A DNA stretch of 64,000 nucleotides, taken from the NCBI GenBank assembly GCA_024515975.1, contig JAMSKV010000001.1, forward strand, positions 496,001 to 560,000, in the 5' to 3' direction. This stretch comes from Endosaccharibacter trunci (GTDB lineage: Bacteria > Pseudomonadota > Alphaproteobacteria > Acetobacterales > Acetobacteraceae). How positions within the stretch are numbered: position 1 is the first letter of the stretch; each line of letters begins with the position of its first letter. The position numbers were made by a program, and so were the translations under genes. Positions 39,656 to 48,785 of the stretch are shown one piece after another. Under the pieces are notes generated by a model, which saw only the letters and a list, made by a program, of their open reading frames with translations, was not told the DNA's origin and made no database searches.

Positions 39656-39787
39656 GCGCGTTTCGCGTCCGTCATTAAGGTTGCGGTAAACAAACCGTGA
39701 TGAGATGTGTCGGCCGGGGCAAGAACTGCTCCGGCTGCTCATCAGCGCCGGCAAGCAGGCGCAGTCGCCAGGAAAGCGATCGTCACC

Positions 39788-40168
39788 ATGCGGAGCCTTC
39801 TCAACATCAGCGCCGTGCTTGCGTGCGGCATGTTGGCGGGTGTTTGCGGGCTGATCCAGGGACAGCCATCACGCGCGGCGTCGGTCTCGGGCGCGACGCT
39901 GCTGGCCGGGTCCGGTGCAATGCGCCCTGCCCAGGACGCGATCATTCCCGTGCGCCGGGCCGGCAGCGTGGAAGCGCATTTCGCCGCCGCGAACATCACC
40001 CATGACGGCCATCTGACCCGCGACCAGGCGTTGCAGAGCGACTGGAGTCGCGTGGCGCGTCATTTCGACGAGATCGACACCGATCACAAGGGCTGGATCA
40101 CGGTCGAGCAGATCCACGCCTACAACAAGAGCCACGTTCATCATCGCAAGGAGGTTGGCGCTTCCTGA
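39788..40168 (+). CDS. Exported EF-hand-like protein
   Basis: The 126-residue protein starts with a hydrophobic export segment (ISAVLACGMLAGVCGLI). The C-terminal half holds two EF-hand-like loops, NITHDGHLTRDQ and DTDHKGWITVEQ. In both, the acidic residue falls one position before the usual twelfth, so calcium binding is uncertain. A run KSHVHHRK ends the protein. The role is unknown. It is convergent with pncC. Confidence 0.7.
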   Translation: MRSLLNISAVLACGMLAGVCGLIQGQPSRAASVSGATLLAGSGAMRPAQDAIIPVRRAGSVEAHFAAANITHDGHLTRDQALQSDWSRVARHFDEIDTDHKGWITVEQIHAYNKSHVHHRKEVGAS

Positions 40169-40195
40169 TCCGAGCGCCGGTCCGGTTCCGGCACG

Positions 40196-40687
40196 CTAAG
40201 GCGAGACAGCCGCGCTCTCGACCATCGACAGGGCGATCTCGGCGGTACGGAGGCGGATCGCCTCGCGGCTGCCTTCGAGAGACAGAAGGCGGGTCTCGAC
40301 CGGACGACCGCGGCGGGCCAGGCCCAACCAGACGGTGCCGACCGGTTTCTCCGGCGTGCCGCCGCCAGGGCCGGCAATGCCGGTGATCGCCACCGCGATG
40401 TCGGTTCCGAACAGGTTCAACGCACCCGTGGCCATTGCTTCGGCCACCTCGGCGCTGACGGCCCCGAAGCGGGTCAGGGTGGCGTCCGGCACGCCGAGCA
40501 CACGGTGCTTGGCGGCGTTCGAATAGGGCACGGCCGCACCCAGAATCGCGCTGGAACTGCCGGCATGGTGGGTGAGCGCCGCGCTGACGAGGCCGCCGGT
40601 GCAGCTTTCGGCCGTTGCCACGGTCAGTTCGGCCTTCTGCAGGGCGGCCAGCGCCTCGGCGGAGCGTCGCAGAAGAGATTCGTCCAT
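40196..40687 (-). CDS. pncC: Nicotinamide-nucleotide amidohydrolase PncC (CinA C-terminal domain)
   Basis: PncC hydrolyses nicotinamide mononucleotide to recycle pyridine nucleotides. The 163-residue protein matches the CinA C-terminal domain alone, with TVATAESCTGGLVSAAL, YSNAAKHRVLGV and ITGIAGPGGGTPEKPVGTVW. The stand-alone form is common and not a truncation. The start overlaps the pgpA stop by one base. Confidence 0.93.
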   Translation of the reverse strand: MDESLLRRSAEALAALQKAELTVATAESCTGGLVSAALTHHAGSSSAILGAAVPYSNAAKHRVLGVPDATLTRFGAVSAEVAEAMATGALNLFGTDIAVAITGIAGPGGGTPEKPVGTVWLGLARRGRPVETRLLSLEGSREAIRLRTAEIALSMVESAAVSP

Positions 40688-41175
40688 CAGCGTATCCAGG
40701 TGGCGGCGAAACGGAGCGCCAACAGAAGCACGGCGCCGACCAGTCCCGCCAGCATGTCGTCGCCCATGACGCCTATCGAATCGTGACGGCGGTCGATGCG
40801 GCCGATCGGGCCCGGCTTGGTGATGTCGAGCAGGCGGAACAAGGCGAAGGCGATGGCGCACCACACGAGCAAGGCGAGGCCGGACAAGGGAGGCAGACGG
40901 AACAGGGGCAGCAGGCCGAGCAGGGTGATCCACATGCCGGCGACCTCGTCGACCACGATCCAGCCGTGATCCTCGCCGCCGCCCGCGCGCTCGGTCGCCA
41001 GGATGCCGAGGGGACAGACCAGGACGATCGCCAGCAATAGGCCGGATGGCCAGTGCAGCAGCGCCCAGCCGACCGGAAGGGCGACCAGCGTGCCAACGGT
41101 GCCAGGCGCGCGGGGCGCGAAGCCGCTGCCGCCCGCGCTGGCGACGATCCGGGCCCATCCGCCGGAGCGGCTCAC
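40687..41175 (-). CDS. pgpA: Phosphatidylglycerophosphatase A
   Basis: PgpA removes the phosphate from phosphatidylglycerophosphate in phosphatidylglycerol synthesis. The 162-residue membrane protein has SGFAPRAPGTVGTL near the N-terminus, the conserved IVVDEVAGMW with its acidic metal-binding residues, and ITKPGPIGRIDRR. It lies between the transglycosylase and pncC genes with overlaps on both sides. Confidence 0.94.
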   Translation of the reverse strand: MSRSGGWARIVASAGGSGFAPRAPGTVGTLVALPVGWALLHWPSGLLLAIVLVCPLGILATERAGGGEDHGWIVVDEVAGMWITLLGLLPLFRLPPLSGLALLVWCAIAFALFRLLDITKPGPIGRIDRRHDSIGVMGDDMLAGLVGAVLLLALRFAATWIR

Positions 41176-43247
41176 CGGGCCGGCTCGTTATAGACGCCCT
41201 GGTTTTCCATCACCCGCTCGACATAGTTGCGTGTTTCCCCGAACGGGATGGTCTCGATCCAGTCCAGCAGACGGGATTGGGTGTCGTTTTCCGGGCCGGC
41301 CGCGTCCGGGGCGGCGCCATGCACGGGGTCGCCGTACTGGGCGATCCAGCGTTCCGCCCGGCGCGGCCCGGCATTGTAGCCGGACAGGGCGTAGGGCTCG
41401 ACGCCGCCGAAGCGCGCCAGAAGCGTGCCCAGAAAGGCGCTGCCGAGGGTCATGTTGGTGCCTGACTCATACAGTCCGGACCGTTCGCCGAGATCGGGCC
41501 GGCCCAGGCCGCGCGCGATGTCCTGCGCGGAGCCGGGGGTGATCTGCATCAATCCGATGGCGCCGGCGGGACTGACGATATGCGGGTCGAACGAACTTTC
41601 CTGTCGCATGACGGCCAGCACCAGCGCGGCGGGGACCGGCCCGTTCGCCGGGGGATCGAACGGTCGCGGCCAGCCGGACGCCGGCAGCACCAGCCCGTGC
41701 CGCCCGGCGCTCCGGGCGATCGCCACCGCCACGTCGGGCAGGCCGAGCCGGTTGGCCAGCGCCGCTCCCATCGCGTGCTCCGCATCGGTATGGCTGTTCT
41801 GGTCGAGGAGCAGCAGAAAGGCGCGGGCGTGGCGCGGGTCGTTCCAGGAGACCAGCAGTTCCGCGGCGCGGGCGAAGGTCGCGCTCGCGAACCGCACCGC
41901 CTCCGCGCCGCTCCAGCCCGGCGCGGGAAACGCTGCCATGGCGGAGCGCAGCAGCGGGACGTTCAGGCTCGGGTCGACCAGTGTCTGGGGATCGGCCGGA
42001 TCGAGCCTGGCGATCGCGAGCTGGCCGTAGAAAGTGGTCGGAAAGGCGGCGGCGCGAGAGAACCAGGCGGCGGCGCCTTCCGGATCGTTCCGGGCGGCGC
42101 GTGCGCGCGCGGTCCAGTAGAGGCCGCGCGTGCGGGTGATCACCGAATCGCTGCCGGCCAGTTTCTCGAACAAAGGCTGGGCCCGGACCGGATCGTGCAG
42201 GCGGCGCAGTTCGATCCAGCCGGACAGGAAATCGGCGTCCGCGCGCGATCCGGCGGGGAGATCGCTCGGGTCCGTCGCCATCGCAAGCGCGTCCGCGTCG
42301 CGGCCGGCGTCGAGCAGGGACCGCGCCAGCGCCTCGCGCTCGCTCCACAGGCTGGATTTCAGCGCGGGCAGGGCGGCCGCTTCCGCCCCGGCGCCGCGAC
42401 CGCGCCATAGCACCAGAGCCTCGTCCAGGCGGTTGTTCTTGCGCAGCCAGCGGGCCAGATCGAGCACCAGTTCGGGATCCGATTGCTGGTCGGGCGGCAG
42501 GGCGACGGCGAGCTGGCCGGCTGCCGGGTCGTTGCGGCGCAGCGCAATCTCCGCGTTGGCCAGCCCGCGCTCGGAAGGGGACAGGCTGAGCGCGGTGCGC
42601 GACGCGGCATCGAGGCTGCCGGCGGCTTCCTGACGCCTGAAGCGTGCCAACTGGTCGTCCGGCGTCAACACGCCGCTCCAGACCGACAGGAAGCTCCGCT
42701 CGCTCTGGGCGCCGTCTATTCCGTTGATCCAGGCGCGCCGTGCCGCCGCCGCGTAGGCCGGACCGGTGCAGCGCAGCAGGACGGCGGCGCTGGCGAGCGG
42801 CGCTTTCGGGCACAGCCGCGCCAGAACGGCGGGATCGGTTTCGGCGGCGAGCGCGGCGTCGAAACGCCGGTTCAGCGCGGCGCGGTTGGGCCAGTCCGGA
42901 TGGGCCGCGATGAAGGAAGCGAGCTCGTCCGCACTGCCGCCATTCGGTTCCAGCAGGCGAAGATAGACGGCGAGCTCGGCGGCCAGGGGATCGTTCGCCG
43001 TGTCCGGCCGGGCGACGGGGAAGGCGGCGGCGGTGGACGCGGCGGTTTCGCCGCCCGGGGCAGGGCGGAGCGCGCCGGGCTGCGGCGCGCATCCGGCTTG
43101 CGCCAGCAGGGTCGCGGCCAGGACCGCGATCAGGACGGGGGCGACCGCCTGCGTGACGGCGCGCCCCCCGGGGCGCAACCGGCGGGACGGGGAACCGTTC
43201 GGGAGGGGGGCGGCTGGGCGATGGCAGGTCATGGACGCGCGCAGCAT
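41172..43247 (-). CDS. Soluble lytic murein transglycosylase (Slt70-like)
   Basis: The protein of about 691 residues has a hydrophobic export segment (PVLIAVLAATLLAQAGC) ending in a cysteine that may be lipidated. A long helical superhelix follows, and a C-terminal lysozyme-like domain holds the catalytic glutamate in MRQESSFDPHIVSPAGAIGLMQ, with LSGYNAG further on. It cleaves peptidoglycan glycan chains to anhydro-muropeptides. The start is uncertain: a TTG at 43271 and ATGs at 43247 and 43232 are in frame, and none has a good ribosome site. It overlaps pgpA by 4 bases. Confidence 0.9.
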   Translation of the reverse strand: MLRASMTCHRPAAPLPNGSPSRRLRPGGRAVTQAVAPVLIAVLAATLLAQAGCAPQPGALRPAPGGETAASTAAAFPVARPDTANDPLAAELAVYLRLLEPNGGSADELASFIAAHPDWPNRAALNRRFDAALAAETDPAVLARLCPKAPLASAAVLLRCTGPAYAAAARRAWINGIDGAQSERSFLSVWSGVLTPDDQLARFRRQEAAGSLDAASRTALSLSPSERGLANAEIALRRNDPAAGQLAVALPPDQQSDPELVLDLARWLRKNNRLDEALVLWRGRGAGAEAAALPALKSSLWSEREALARSLLDAGRDADALAMATDPSDLPAGSRADADFLSGWIELRRLHDPVRAQPLFEKLAGSDSVITRTRGLYWTARARAARNDPEGAAAWFSRAAAFPTTFYGQLAIARLDPADPQTLVDPSLNVPLLRSAMAAFPAPGWSGAEAVRFASATFARAAELLVSWNDPRHARAFLLLLDQNSHTDAEHAMGAALANRLGLPDVAVAIARSAGRHGLVLPASGWPRPFDPPANGPVPAALVLAVMRQESSFDPHIVSPAGAIGLMQITPGSAQDIARGLGRPDLGERSGLYESGTNMTLGSAFLGTLLARFGGVEPYALSGYNAGPRRAERWIAQYGDPVHGAAPDAAGPENDTQSRLLDWIETIPFGETRNYVERVMENQGVYNEPAR

Positions 43248-43399
43248 CCCGGCAAGCCGGCTGCGGGACAAGGGGCTTGCGGGAATGGACGCGCGTCGAC
43301 GGCGCTCGCTTGGCGCTCACGGCGCAGTTCGGCTAGTTAGTCGGTTGTTGATGAGGGCGCAGATCGGGGCAGACCTGCTCCGCCCCAGTGGAGAAGATC

Positions 43400-44278
43400 A
43401 TGTTCAAGGGCTCCATCGTCGCCCTCGCCACTCCGATGCAGGAGGATGGCGCCCTCGACGAAACCGCCTTCGAGGCGTTGATCAACTGGCAGATCGAAAG
43501 CGGCACGATGGGGCTGGTGCCGGTCGGAACCACGGGCGAGAGCCCGACTCTGACTCATGCCGAGCATCGCCGCCTGATCGACATCACGGTGCGCGTGGCG
43601 AAAGGCCGCGTGCCGGTGATCGCCGGTACCGGCTCCAACAGCACGGCCGAGGCGATCGAGACGACGCGTCATGCCAAGGAGTCCGGAGCGGACGCTGCCC
43701 TGGTTGTGACGCCGTACTACAACAAGCCGACCCAGGACGGGCTGTTCCGCCACTACTCGGCGATCGCCGACGCGGTGGACATCCCCATCGTGATCTACAA
43801 CATTCCCGGCCGCTCGGTGATCGAGATGAGCGTCGAGACCATGGCGGCGCTGGCGAAGCACCCGAACATCGTCGGGGTGAAGGACTCGACCGCCAATCTT
43901 CTGCGCCCCTTGCAGACGCGCCGGATGATCGGCGCCGAATTCTGCCAGCTTTCCGGCGAGGACGGCACGGCGATCGCGTTCAACGCGGCCGGCGGGGTCG
44001 GCTGCATCAGCGTGACGGCCAATGTCGCGCCGGCTTTGTGCGCACAGATGCAGAATGCGTGGCTGGCGGGTGACGCGCCGACCGCGATGGCGATCCAGCA
44101 GCGTCTGCTGCCGCTGCACGATGCGCTGTTCGTGGAAAGCAATCCGGCGCCGGTGAAATACGCTTTGAGTCTGCTCGGCCGGTCCGGCGCATTTTGCCGT
44201 CTGCCTCTGGCGCCGTTGAAGCAGGGCACGAAGGATATCGTGCAGGCCGCCCTGGCGGAGATCGGCCTGCTCGGCTGA
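43400..44278 (+). CDS. dapA: 4-hydroxy-tetrahydrodipicolinate synthase
   Basis: DapA condenses pyruvate with aspartate semialdehyde in lysine and diaminopimelate synthesis. The 292-residue TIM-barrel protein has [35 protein letters not shown] and the Schiff-base lysine in VGVKDST. The ATG is preceded by GGAGA at good spacing; a GTG four codons earlier is less likely. smpB follows six bases after the stop. Confidence 0.97.
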   Translation: MFKGSIVALATPMQEDGALDETAFEALINWQIESGTMGLVPVGTTGESPTLTHAEHRRLIDITVRVAKGRVPVIAGTGSNSTAEAIETTRHAKESGADAALVVTPYYNKPTQDGLFRHYSAIADAVDIPIVIYNIPGRSVIEMSVETMAALAKHPNIVGVKDSTANLLRPLQTRRMIGAEFCQLSGEDGTAIAFNAAGGVGCISVTANVAPALCAQMQNAWLAGDAPTAMAIQQRLLPLHDALFVESNPAPVKYALSLLGRSGAFCRLPLAPLKQGTKDIVQAALAEIGLLG

Positions 44279-44284
44279 CCGATC

Positions 44285-44770
44285 ATGGCAAAAGACAAAA
44301 AGAAGAGCGCCATGATCTCGCACGGCATCGCCGCGCAGAATCGCAAGGGCAGGTTCGATTATTCCATCAAGGAGACGGTCGAAGCCGGGATCGTGCTGAA
44401 AGGGCCGGAGGTGAAGAGCCTGCGCCTCGGCCGCGCAACCATCACCGAAGCCTATGCCGGCGAGCGCGAAGGCGAGATCTGGCTGTTCAACGTGTATATC
44501 CCCGAATACCAGGGCGGGGTGTTGTCGCGTTTCGAACCGCGTGCGCCGCGCAAGCTGCTGCTGCACAACAAGCAGATCGACAAGCTGCTCGGCGAGGTCA
44601 AGAAGAGTGGCTACACGCTGGTGCCGCTCGACATCCATTTCAACGATCGCGGCGTCGCCAAGGTGACGATCGGGCTCGGCGAGGGCCGCAAGAACGCGGA
44701 CAAGCGCCACGCCATTGCTGAGCGCGACTGGCAGCGCGACAAAGCGAGGTTGATGCGCGCCCGGGGCTGA
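44285..44770 (+). CDS. smpB: SsrA-binding protein SmpB
   Basis: SmpB works with tmRNA to rescue stalled ribosomes. The 161-residue protein has [15 protein letters not shown], the conserved GPEVKSLR and NVYIPEY patterns, [13 protein letters not shown], and a basic C-terminal tail [14 protein letters not shown] that enters the decoding centre. The dapA-smpB pair is common in alphaproteobacteria. The tmRNA gene itself was not found in the window. Confidence 0.97.
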   Translation: MAKDKKKSAMISHGIAAQNRKGRFDYSIKETVEAGIVLKGPEVKSLRLGRATITEAYAGEREGEIWLFNVYIPEYQGGVLSRFEPRAPRKLLLHNKQIDKLLGEVKKSGYTLVPLDIHFNDRGVAKVTIGLGEGRKNADKRHAIAERDWQRDKARLMRARG

Positions 44771-44880
44771 AGCGGTGTCCCGGAGCGCCTGACAACGGCG
44801 GAACGAACGGCCGCCGGTAGCTTTACGGAACACGGCCGGCGCGCTGCGTGCGCCGGGACCGTCTGGGAGCCAGCGTGACC

Positions 44881-45987
44881 ATGACCGATACGCCTGAGAC
44901 GAGTTTCGTTCGCTACCATGACGGGCTCGAGCAGCCGGCGCCGGACGAGGCCGCGACCATAGAGGGCATCATCCAGGCGATGCGTTCGGAAACCGACAAG
45001 GTGGCGCAGGCCCGTCGCGGCCTGGCGGTACGCACGTCGCACGCCAAGCCGTCCGGGATCGTCAAGGGGACGCTGGTGGTGCCGGAAGGATTGCCGCCGG
45101 CCTTGCGGCAGGGTCTGTTCGCGCAGCCAGGCTCCTATCCGGCGCTGGTGCGGTTCGCGCAGGGGCCCGGCGAGCATCTGTCGGATCGCATCTCGACCCA
45201 TCGCGGTATGTCGGTGAAGATCTTTGGTGTCCGCGGCGAGAAGATTCCCGGACACGACGCGGATACCCAGGATTTCGTGTTCGCCACCGGCGCCGTGTTT
45301 CCCGATGCGGATGCGGCGTCGTTCCTGAAGAGCATTCGCCGGATCGAGGCGCATGCCGGCGGCAATGCGCGTTTGAAGGAGGTGGTCTCCAACTCGGCGC
45401 GGGCCATCAACGCGACGGTGAAGGCCGTGACTGGCCATGACGTGCCGGTGCTGGACTTCTTCGGGCATCCGCCGCTGCATCCGCTGGCGGAAAGCTATCA
45501 CAGCCAGGTGCCGATGCGGTTCGGCGATTATGTCGCCAAGCTGGCCTGGTTTCCGGTCACGCAGGAGCAGATCGAGCTGGCCGGCGAGAAGCTGGATACG
45601 AATTTCGATTCCAACGTGTTCCGGCATGCCACGGTGACGTATTTCGAGCGCAACGACGCCGTGTTCGAGCTGCGCGCGCAGCTCTGCACCGATCCGAAGA
45701 CGATGCCGATCGAGAACGCTTCGGTGGAATGGCCGGAACGGCAGAGCCCCTACGTCACGGTCGCGAAATTGACCCTGCCGCAGCAGGACGCGATGTCGCC
45801 GGAGCGGGTGGCGTTCGTGGAGCAGCGTATCGGCTTCCGCCCGGCTCATTCCCTGGCGGCGCATCGTCCGCTCGGCTCGCTGATGCGCGCACGCCTACGC
45901 GCCTATGGGGCGCTGGCGGCCTACCGGCAGGCCTACAACCGGGCGACGCCGATCGAACCGGCCGGGCTGGACGATATTCCGGACTGA
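44881..45987 (+). CDS. Catalase-related heme protein
   Basis: The 368-residue protein matches the catalase-like family that includes SrpA-type proteins, with THRGMSVKIFGV, DTQDFVFATGAVFPD, FGDYVAKLAWFP and WPERQSPYVTVAKL. Such proteins may have peroxidase or hydroperoxide-lyase-like activity rather than strong catalase activity. The start at MTDTPET was chosen after comparison with an upstream in-frame start that lacks similarity. It is cytoplasmic by appearance and has its own promoter region after smpB. Confidence 0.8.
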   Translation: MTDTPETSFVRYHDGLEQPAPDEAATIEGIIQAMRSETDKVAQARRGLAVRTSHAKPSGIVKGTLVVPEGLPPALRQGLFAQPGSYPALVRFAQGPGEHLSDRISTHRGMSVKIFGVRGEKIPGHDADTQDFVFATGAVFPDADAASFLKSIRRIEAHAGGNARLKEVVSNSARAINATVKAVTGHDVPVLDFFGHPPLHPLAESYHSQVPMRFGDYVAKLAWFPVTQEQIELAGEKLDTNFDSNVFRHATVTYFERNDAVFELRAQLCTDPKTMPIENASVEWPERQSPYVTVAKLTLPQQDAMSPERVAFVEQRIGFRPAHSLAAHRPLGSLMRARLRAYGALAAYRQAYNRATPIEPAGLDDIPD

Positions 45988-46045
45988 GGCCGACATCACC
46001 CCGCCCCGTCCGGTTCTCTCAACCAAACGGTCAAACGTCTTTTTG

Positions 46046-46069
46046 CTTCTTTTTCTTCAGAAAAAGAAG
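46046..46069. terminator. AT-rich hairpin between convergent genes
   Basis: CTTCTTTTTCT-TC-AGAAAAAGAAG forms a perfect 11-bp stem with a 2-base loop, between the catalase-like gene and the convergent amidohydrolase gene. Its AT-rich stem stands out in this GC-rich sequence and can act on both strands, with T-rich flanks on the plus side. Confidence 0.7.
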
Positions 46070-46105
46070 ACTCTTTTCGCGAATCACCCGGCGAGACCAT
46101 CCCCC

Positions 46106-47620
46106 CTACCGGTCCGGTGCCTGCCCCTCGTCGGACAGGCTGCAGCTCGGCTCATTCAGCGGCGTACCCGGGAAAGCCAGCGGGTAGAGCGCATGGTCGG
46201 CGGCGAAGCGTTCCAGGGCGGGAGCAGAGAGACGGTGCGGTTCGGCGCAGAGCCGTCGTTCCGCGCCGGAAGGGGGGAGGCCGGGCAGGTCGAGCCTGTC
46301 GCAGCCTGGCCGCAGCGCGTCCATCACCGTTGCCTGTCCATAAATCGGTTGCCCGCCGCGCAGCACCAGGATCACGGAGAACGGGGTGGCATCCACCACG
46401 GCGGCGTAGGGATCGCGTCCGCCGGGCGCGAACAAAGCGAGGTCGGCGACCTGTCCGGGGGCGATGCTGCCGATCAGGTCTTCGTCGTGCACTGCCCGCG
46501 CCGCATCGATGGTCACCATGCGCCAGAGGTCACGCGTCGAGAGCGCGTTGCCGAGCGCTTCCCTGTTGTAGGACGCGGCGCAGACGAGTTCGCGGTTCAG
46601 GTTCATCGAGCCGGATGGCAGCCAATCCGAACCAAGGGCCAGCGGAATGCCGAGCCGGTGCGCTTCGAGCACGTTCAGCGTCCGGCCGTAGAGCGACAGA
46701 TTGCTGCGCGGCGACCAGACGATGGCGGCGTGCCGGCGAGCCACCAGCGCGAGATCGGCGGGCGTCAGCGCCACGGCATGGATCAGGGTCGCCTGCGGGA
46801 TGATCCAGTCGTCGCTCGTGCCGCCGCCGCCGGGTTGCTTCGTGCGATCGTAGCTGAGGGAGCTTTCGCAGCGGAATTCGTTGCGGGCGGCCGCGTCGGT
46901 GCCCTCGGCGACATGGGCCAGAAACGCGCCGCTCGCGGCCACGTCGGCGCGTGTCGAGGGGTGATGGCCGTAGTCGCAATCCGCGGTTCGCATGATCCCG
47001 CTGGCATCGTCGAGCGGGAACACCTTGTAGCTCACGGGCCGGGCCGGCAGCCCTTCCAGGCCAGAAGCGACATCGAGATTGCGCAACAGGCCAGGCGCCA
47101 TGTCGCCCCCGACAGTGGAGGTGGTTCCTCCGACCAGGAAACGCAGCTCGCCCCATGACAGTACGCGTGGATCGTGCGAGGCGGTGAAGGTCTCGAGGGC
47201 GCGATGCCCGTCCAGCCCCTTGCGCCATTCGTGCCGGTGGGCGAAGCGCTCGCCGCTATCGGGGTGCGGCGCGATGCCGGTGAAAGCGAGATGGTCGTGG
47301 GTGTTGATCAGCCCGGGCGACAACACCGCGGCACCGCAGTCGAGCACCGCGGCGCCGGACGCGGCGGCGTCGCAGTGCTCGCCCACGCAGGCGATCCGGC
47401 CGTCGCCGCCCACGAGAACCTCGCCTCGTTCAAGCGCATGGTCGGGAAGCAGCACGGTCGCGCGGATCAGCAGCGCGCCTGTGCCTGAGGTCACGGTGCA
47501 GAGCGGCCGGTCCTGCGCCCTGGCGGCGATGGAGGCCAGCACCAGCATGGCGGCAGCGAGAGCGGCCGGGCGACCGAGCGCCCTCCGTGCCGGCCGACGG
47601 ACGATGCCGGGTCCGCTCAT
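46106..47620 (-). CDS. Exported amidohydrolase-family protein
   Basis: The 504-residue protein has a signal peptide (Arg-rich start, LAAAMLVLASIAARA, cut near AQD). The amidohydrolase fold shows the metal-binding INTHDHLAF, a histidine in ATLIHAVAL, and ALGSDWLPSG with a late aspartate. Relatives include cytosine/guanine deaminase-type and chlorohydrolase-type enzymes; the substrate is not evident. It overlaps the upstream nucleoside hydrolase gene by 4 bases, so a shared role in periplasmic nucleoside or base use is plausible. Confidence 0.82.
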   Translation of the reverse strand: MSGPGIVRRPARRALGRPAALAAAMLVLASIAARAQDRPLCTVTSGTGALLIRATVLLPDHALERGEVLVGGDGRIACVGEHCDAAASGAAVLDCGAAVLSPGLINTHDHLAFTGIAPHPDSGERFAHRHEWRKGLDGHRALETFTASHDPRVLSWGELRFLVGGTTSTVGGDMAPGLLRNLDVASGLEGLPARPVSYKVFPLDDASGIMRTADCDYGHHPSTRADVAASGAFLAHVAEGTDAAARNEFRCESSLSYDRTKQPGGGGTSDDWIIPQATLIHAVALTPADLALVARRHAAIVWSPRSNLSLYGRTLNVLEAHRLGIPLALGSDWLPSGSMNLNRELVCAASYNREALGNALSTRDLWRMVTIDAARAVHDEDLIGSIAPGQVADLALFAPGGRDPYAAVVDATPFSVILVLRGGQPIYGQATVMDALRPGCDRLDLPGLPPSGAERRLCAEPHRLSAPALERFAADHALYPLAFPGTPLNEPSCSLSDEGQAPDR

Positions 47621-48666
47621 GCCTGCGCCAGGGTGCGGAACACGAGCGCCTTGAAACGGGCATTGTCGGCGGCGACGCACAGATTGGCGTTCGGCGGCGG
47701 AGTCGGCTGCATGTTGTAGCGATTCTCGCCGTAGAGAATCGTGCCGCGCGTATATTCGCCCTCGAGCTCGACGCGCGCGCAGACCGCCTTGAACCCGGTG
47801 GCGATCGCCGGATCGATGATCATCGCGGTGGCGAGTGGATCGCCGTTCACCGATCCCTTGGCGTTGCGTGCCGACATCTCGAACGACAGGCGCAGCGCGT
47901 TGCTTTGCATGAAGAAGCGGCTGCGCGCGGTGTCCATGGCGCGCACGGTCTTGAAATCCGCCGGAGTCAGGATCGAGGAGTCCGGGCCGCCCAGCCCGAA
48001 GGTGATCGGCGCGCCGGAGCGGAACACGATGTCGGCCGCCTCCGGATCGACCATGGCGTTGAAGCTCGGCACCGCGTTGTTGGCATTGGCGACGAACTGG
48101 ATGCCCTTCACGAGGCGCGCAATGCCAGGGTCCATCAGCAGCGCCATGGCGACGTTGGTCAGTCCGCCCAGGGCAAGGATCACCACCTGGTTCGGATAGC
48201 GCCTGACGATACGGCAGATCGCCGTCACCGCGTGTTCGGGGTCGGGCTGCTGTTTCACCGGCGGCACGACGAACTGGCCCAGGCCGGATGGGCCGTGGAT
48301 GAAGCTGGCGCTGGCGTAGGACCGGCCCAGGATTGGCCTTGTCATGCCGGCATGGACCGGGATCCGGCCCGAGAAGCCGGCCAGATCGACCATGTAGAGC
48401 GCGTTCCTGACCTCCTGCGCGTAGCCGATATTGCCAGGCGCGACGGTGATCGCCTCGACCGAGAGCGACGGCGCGCTCAACGCCATCAGGATGGCGATGG
48501 CGTCGTCATTGCCCGGGTCGGTGTCGATGATGACGCGGCGCGTATCGAGCAGGCGCGGCAGCGTCGTGTCCGAGACGCCCGGTTCGGCGGCCCGTGCTCG
48601 GCGGGCAGCGAGGGCGAGCGCACCCGCTGCCGCCGACCCTGCCAGGAAACTTCGTCGATCGATCAT
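47617..48666 (-). CDS. Tat-exported inosine/uridine-preferring nucleoside hydrolase
   Basis: The 349-residue protein starts MIDRRSFLAGSAAAG, a twin-arginine signal, and then shows the nucleoside-hydrolase motif DTDPGNDDAIAI that binds calcium and the ribose. These enzymes cleave ribonucleosides to base and ribose. The start at MIDRR was chosen because the RR motif should be near the N-terminus. Its stop overlaps the amidohydrolase start, suggesting an operon in which released bases are then deaminated or opened; that is inference. Confidence 0.88.
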   Translation of the reverse strand: MIDRRSFLAGSAAAGALALAARRARAAEPGVSDTTLPRLLDTRRVIIDTDPGNDDAIAILMALSAPSLSVEAITVAPGNIGYAQEVRNALYMVDLAGFSGRIPVHAGMTRPILGRSYASASFIHGPSGLGQFVVPPVKQQPDPEHAVTAICRIVRRYPNQVVILALGGLTNVAMALLMDPGIARLVKGIQFVANANNAVPSFNAMVDPEAADIVFRSGAPITFGLGGPDSSILTPADFKTVRAMDTARSRFFMQSNALRLSFEMSARNAKGSVNGDPLATAMIIDPAIATGFKAVCARVELEGEYTRGTILYGENRYNMQPTPPPNANLCVAADNARFKALVFRTLAQA

Positions 48667-48785
48667 GCTGGTCTTGCCTCGCCATGCGCCTGGTGGGCGT
48701 GCGAGCAAGCGGCGTGCCAGCAGGGCGGCCGGCTCGGGGGCGGGGGGTCGCGCTCGAACGGCCCTCCCACGGTTCGGCGGGGCGT

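Noticed and set aside
40196-40687. Truncated CinA
   Set aside because: The stand-alone C-terminal domain (PncC) is a normal complete protein of this length.
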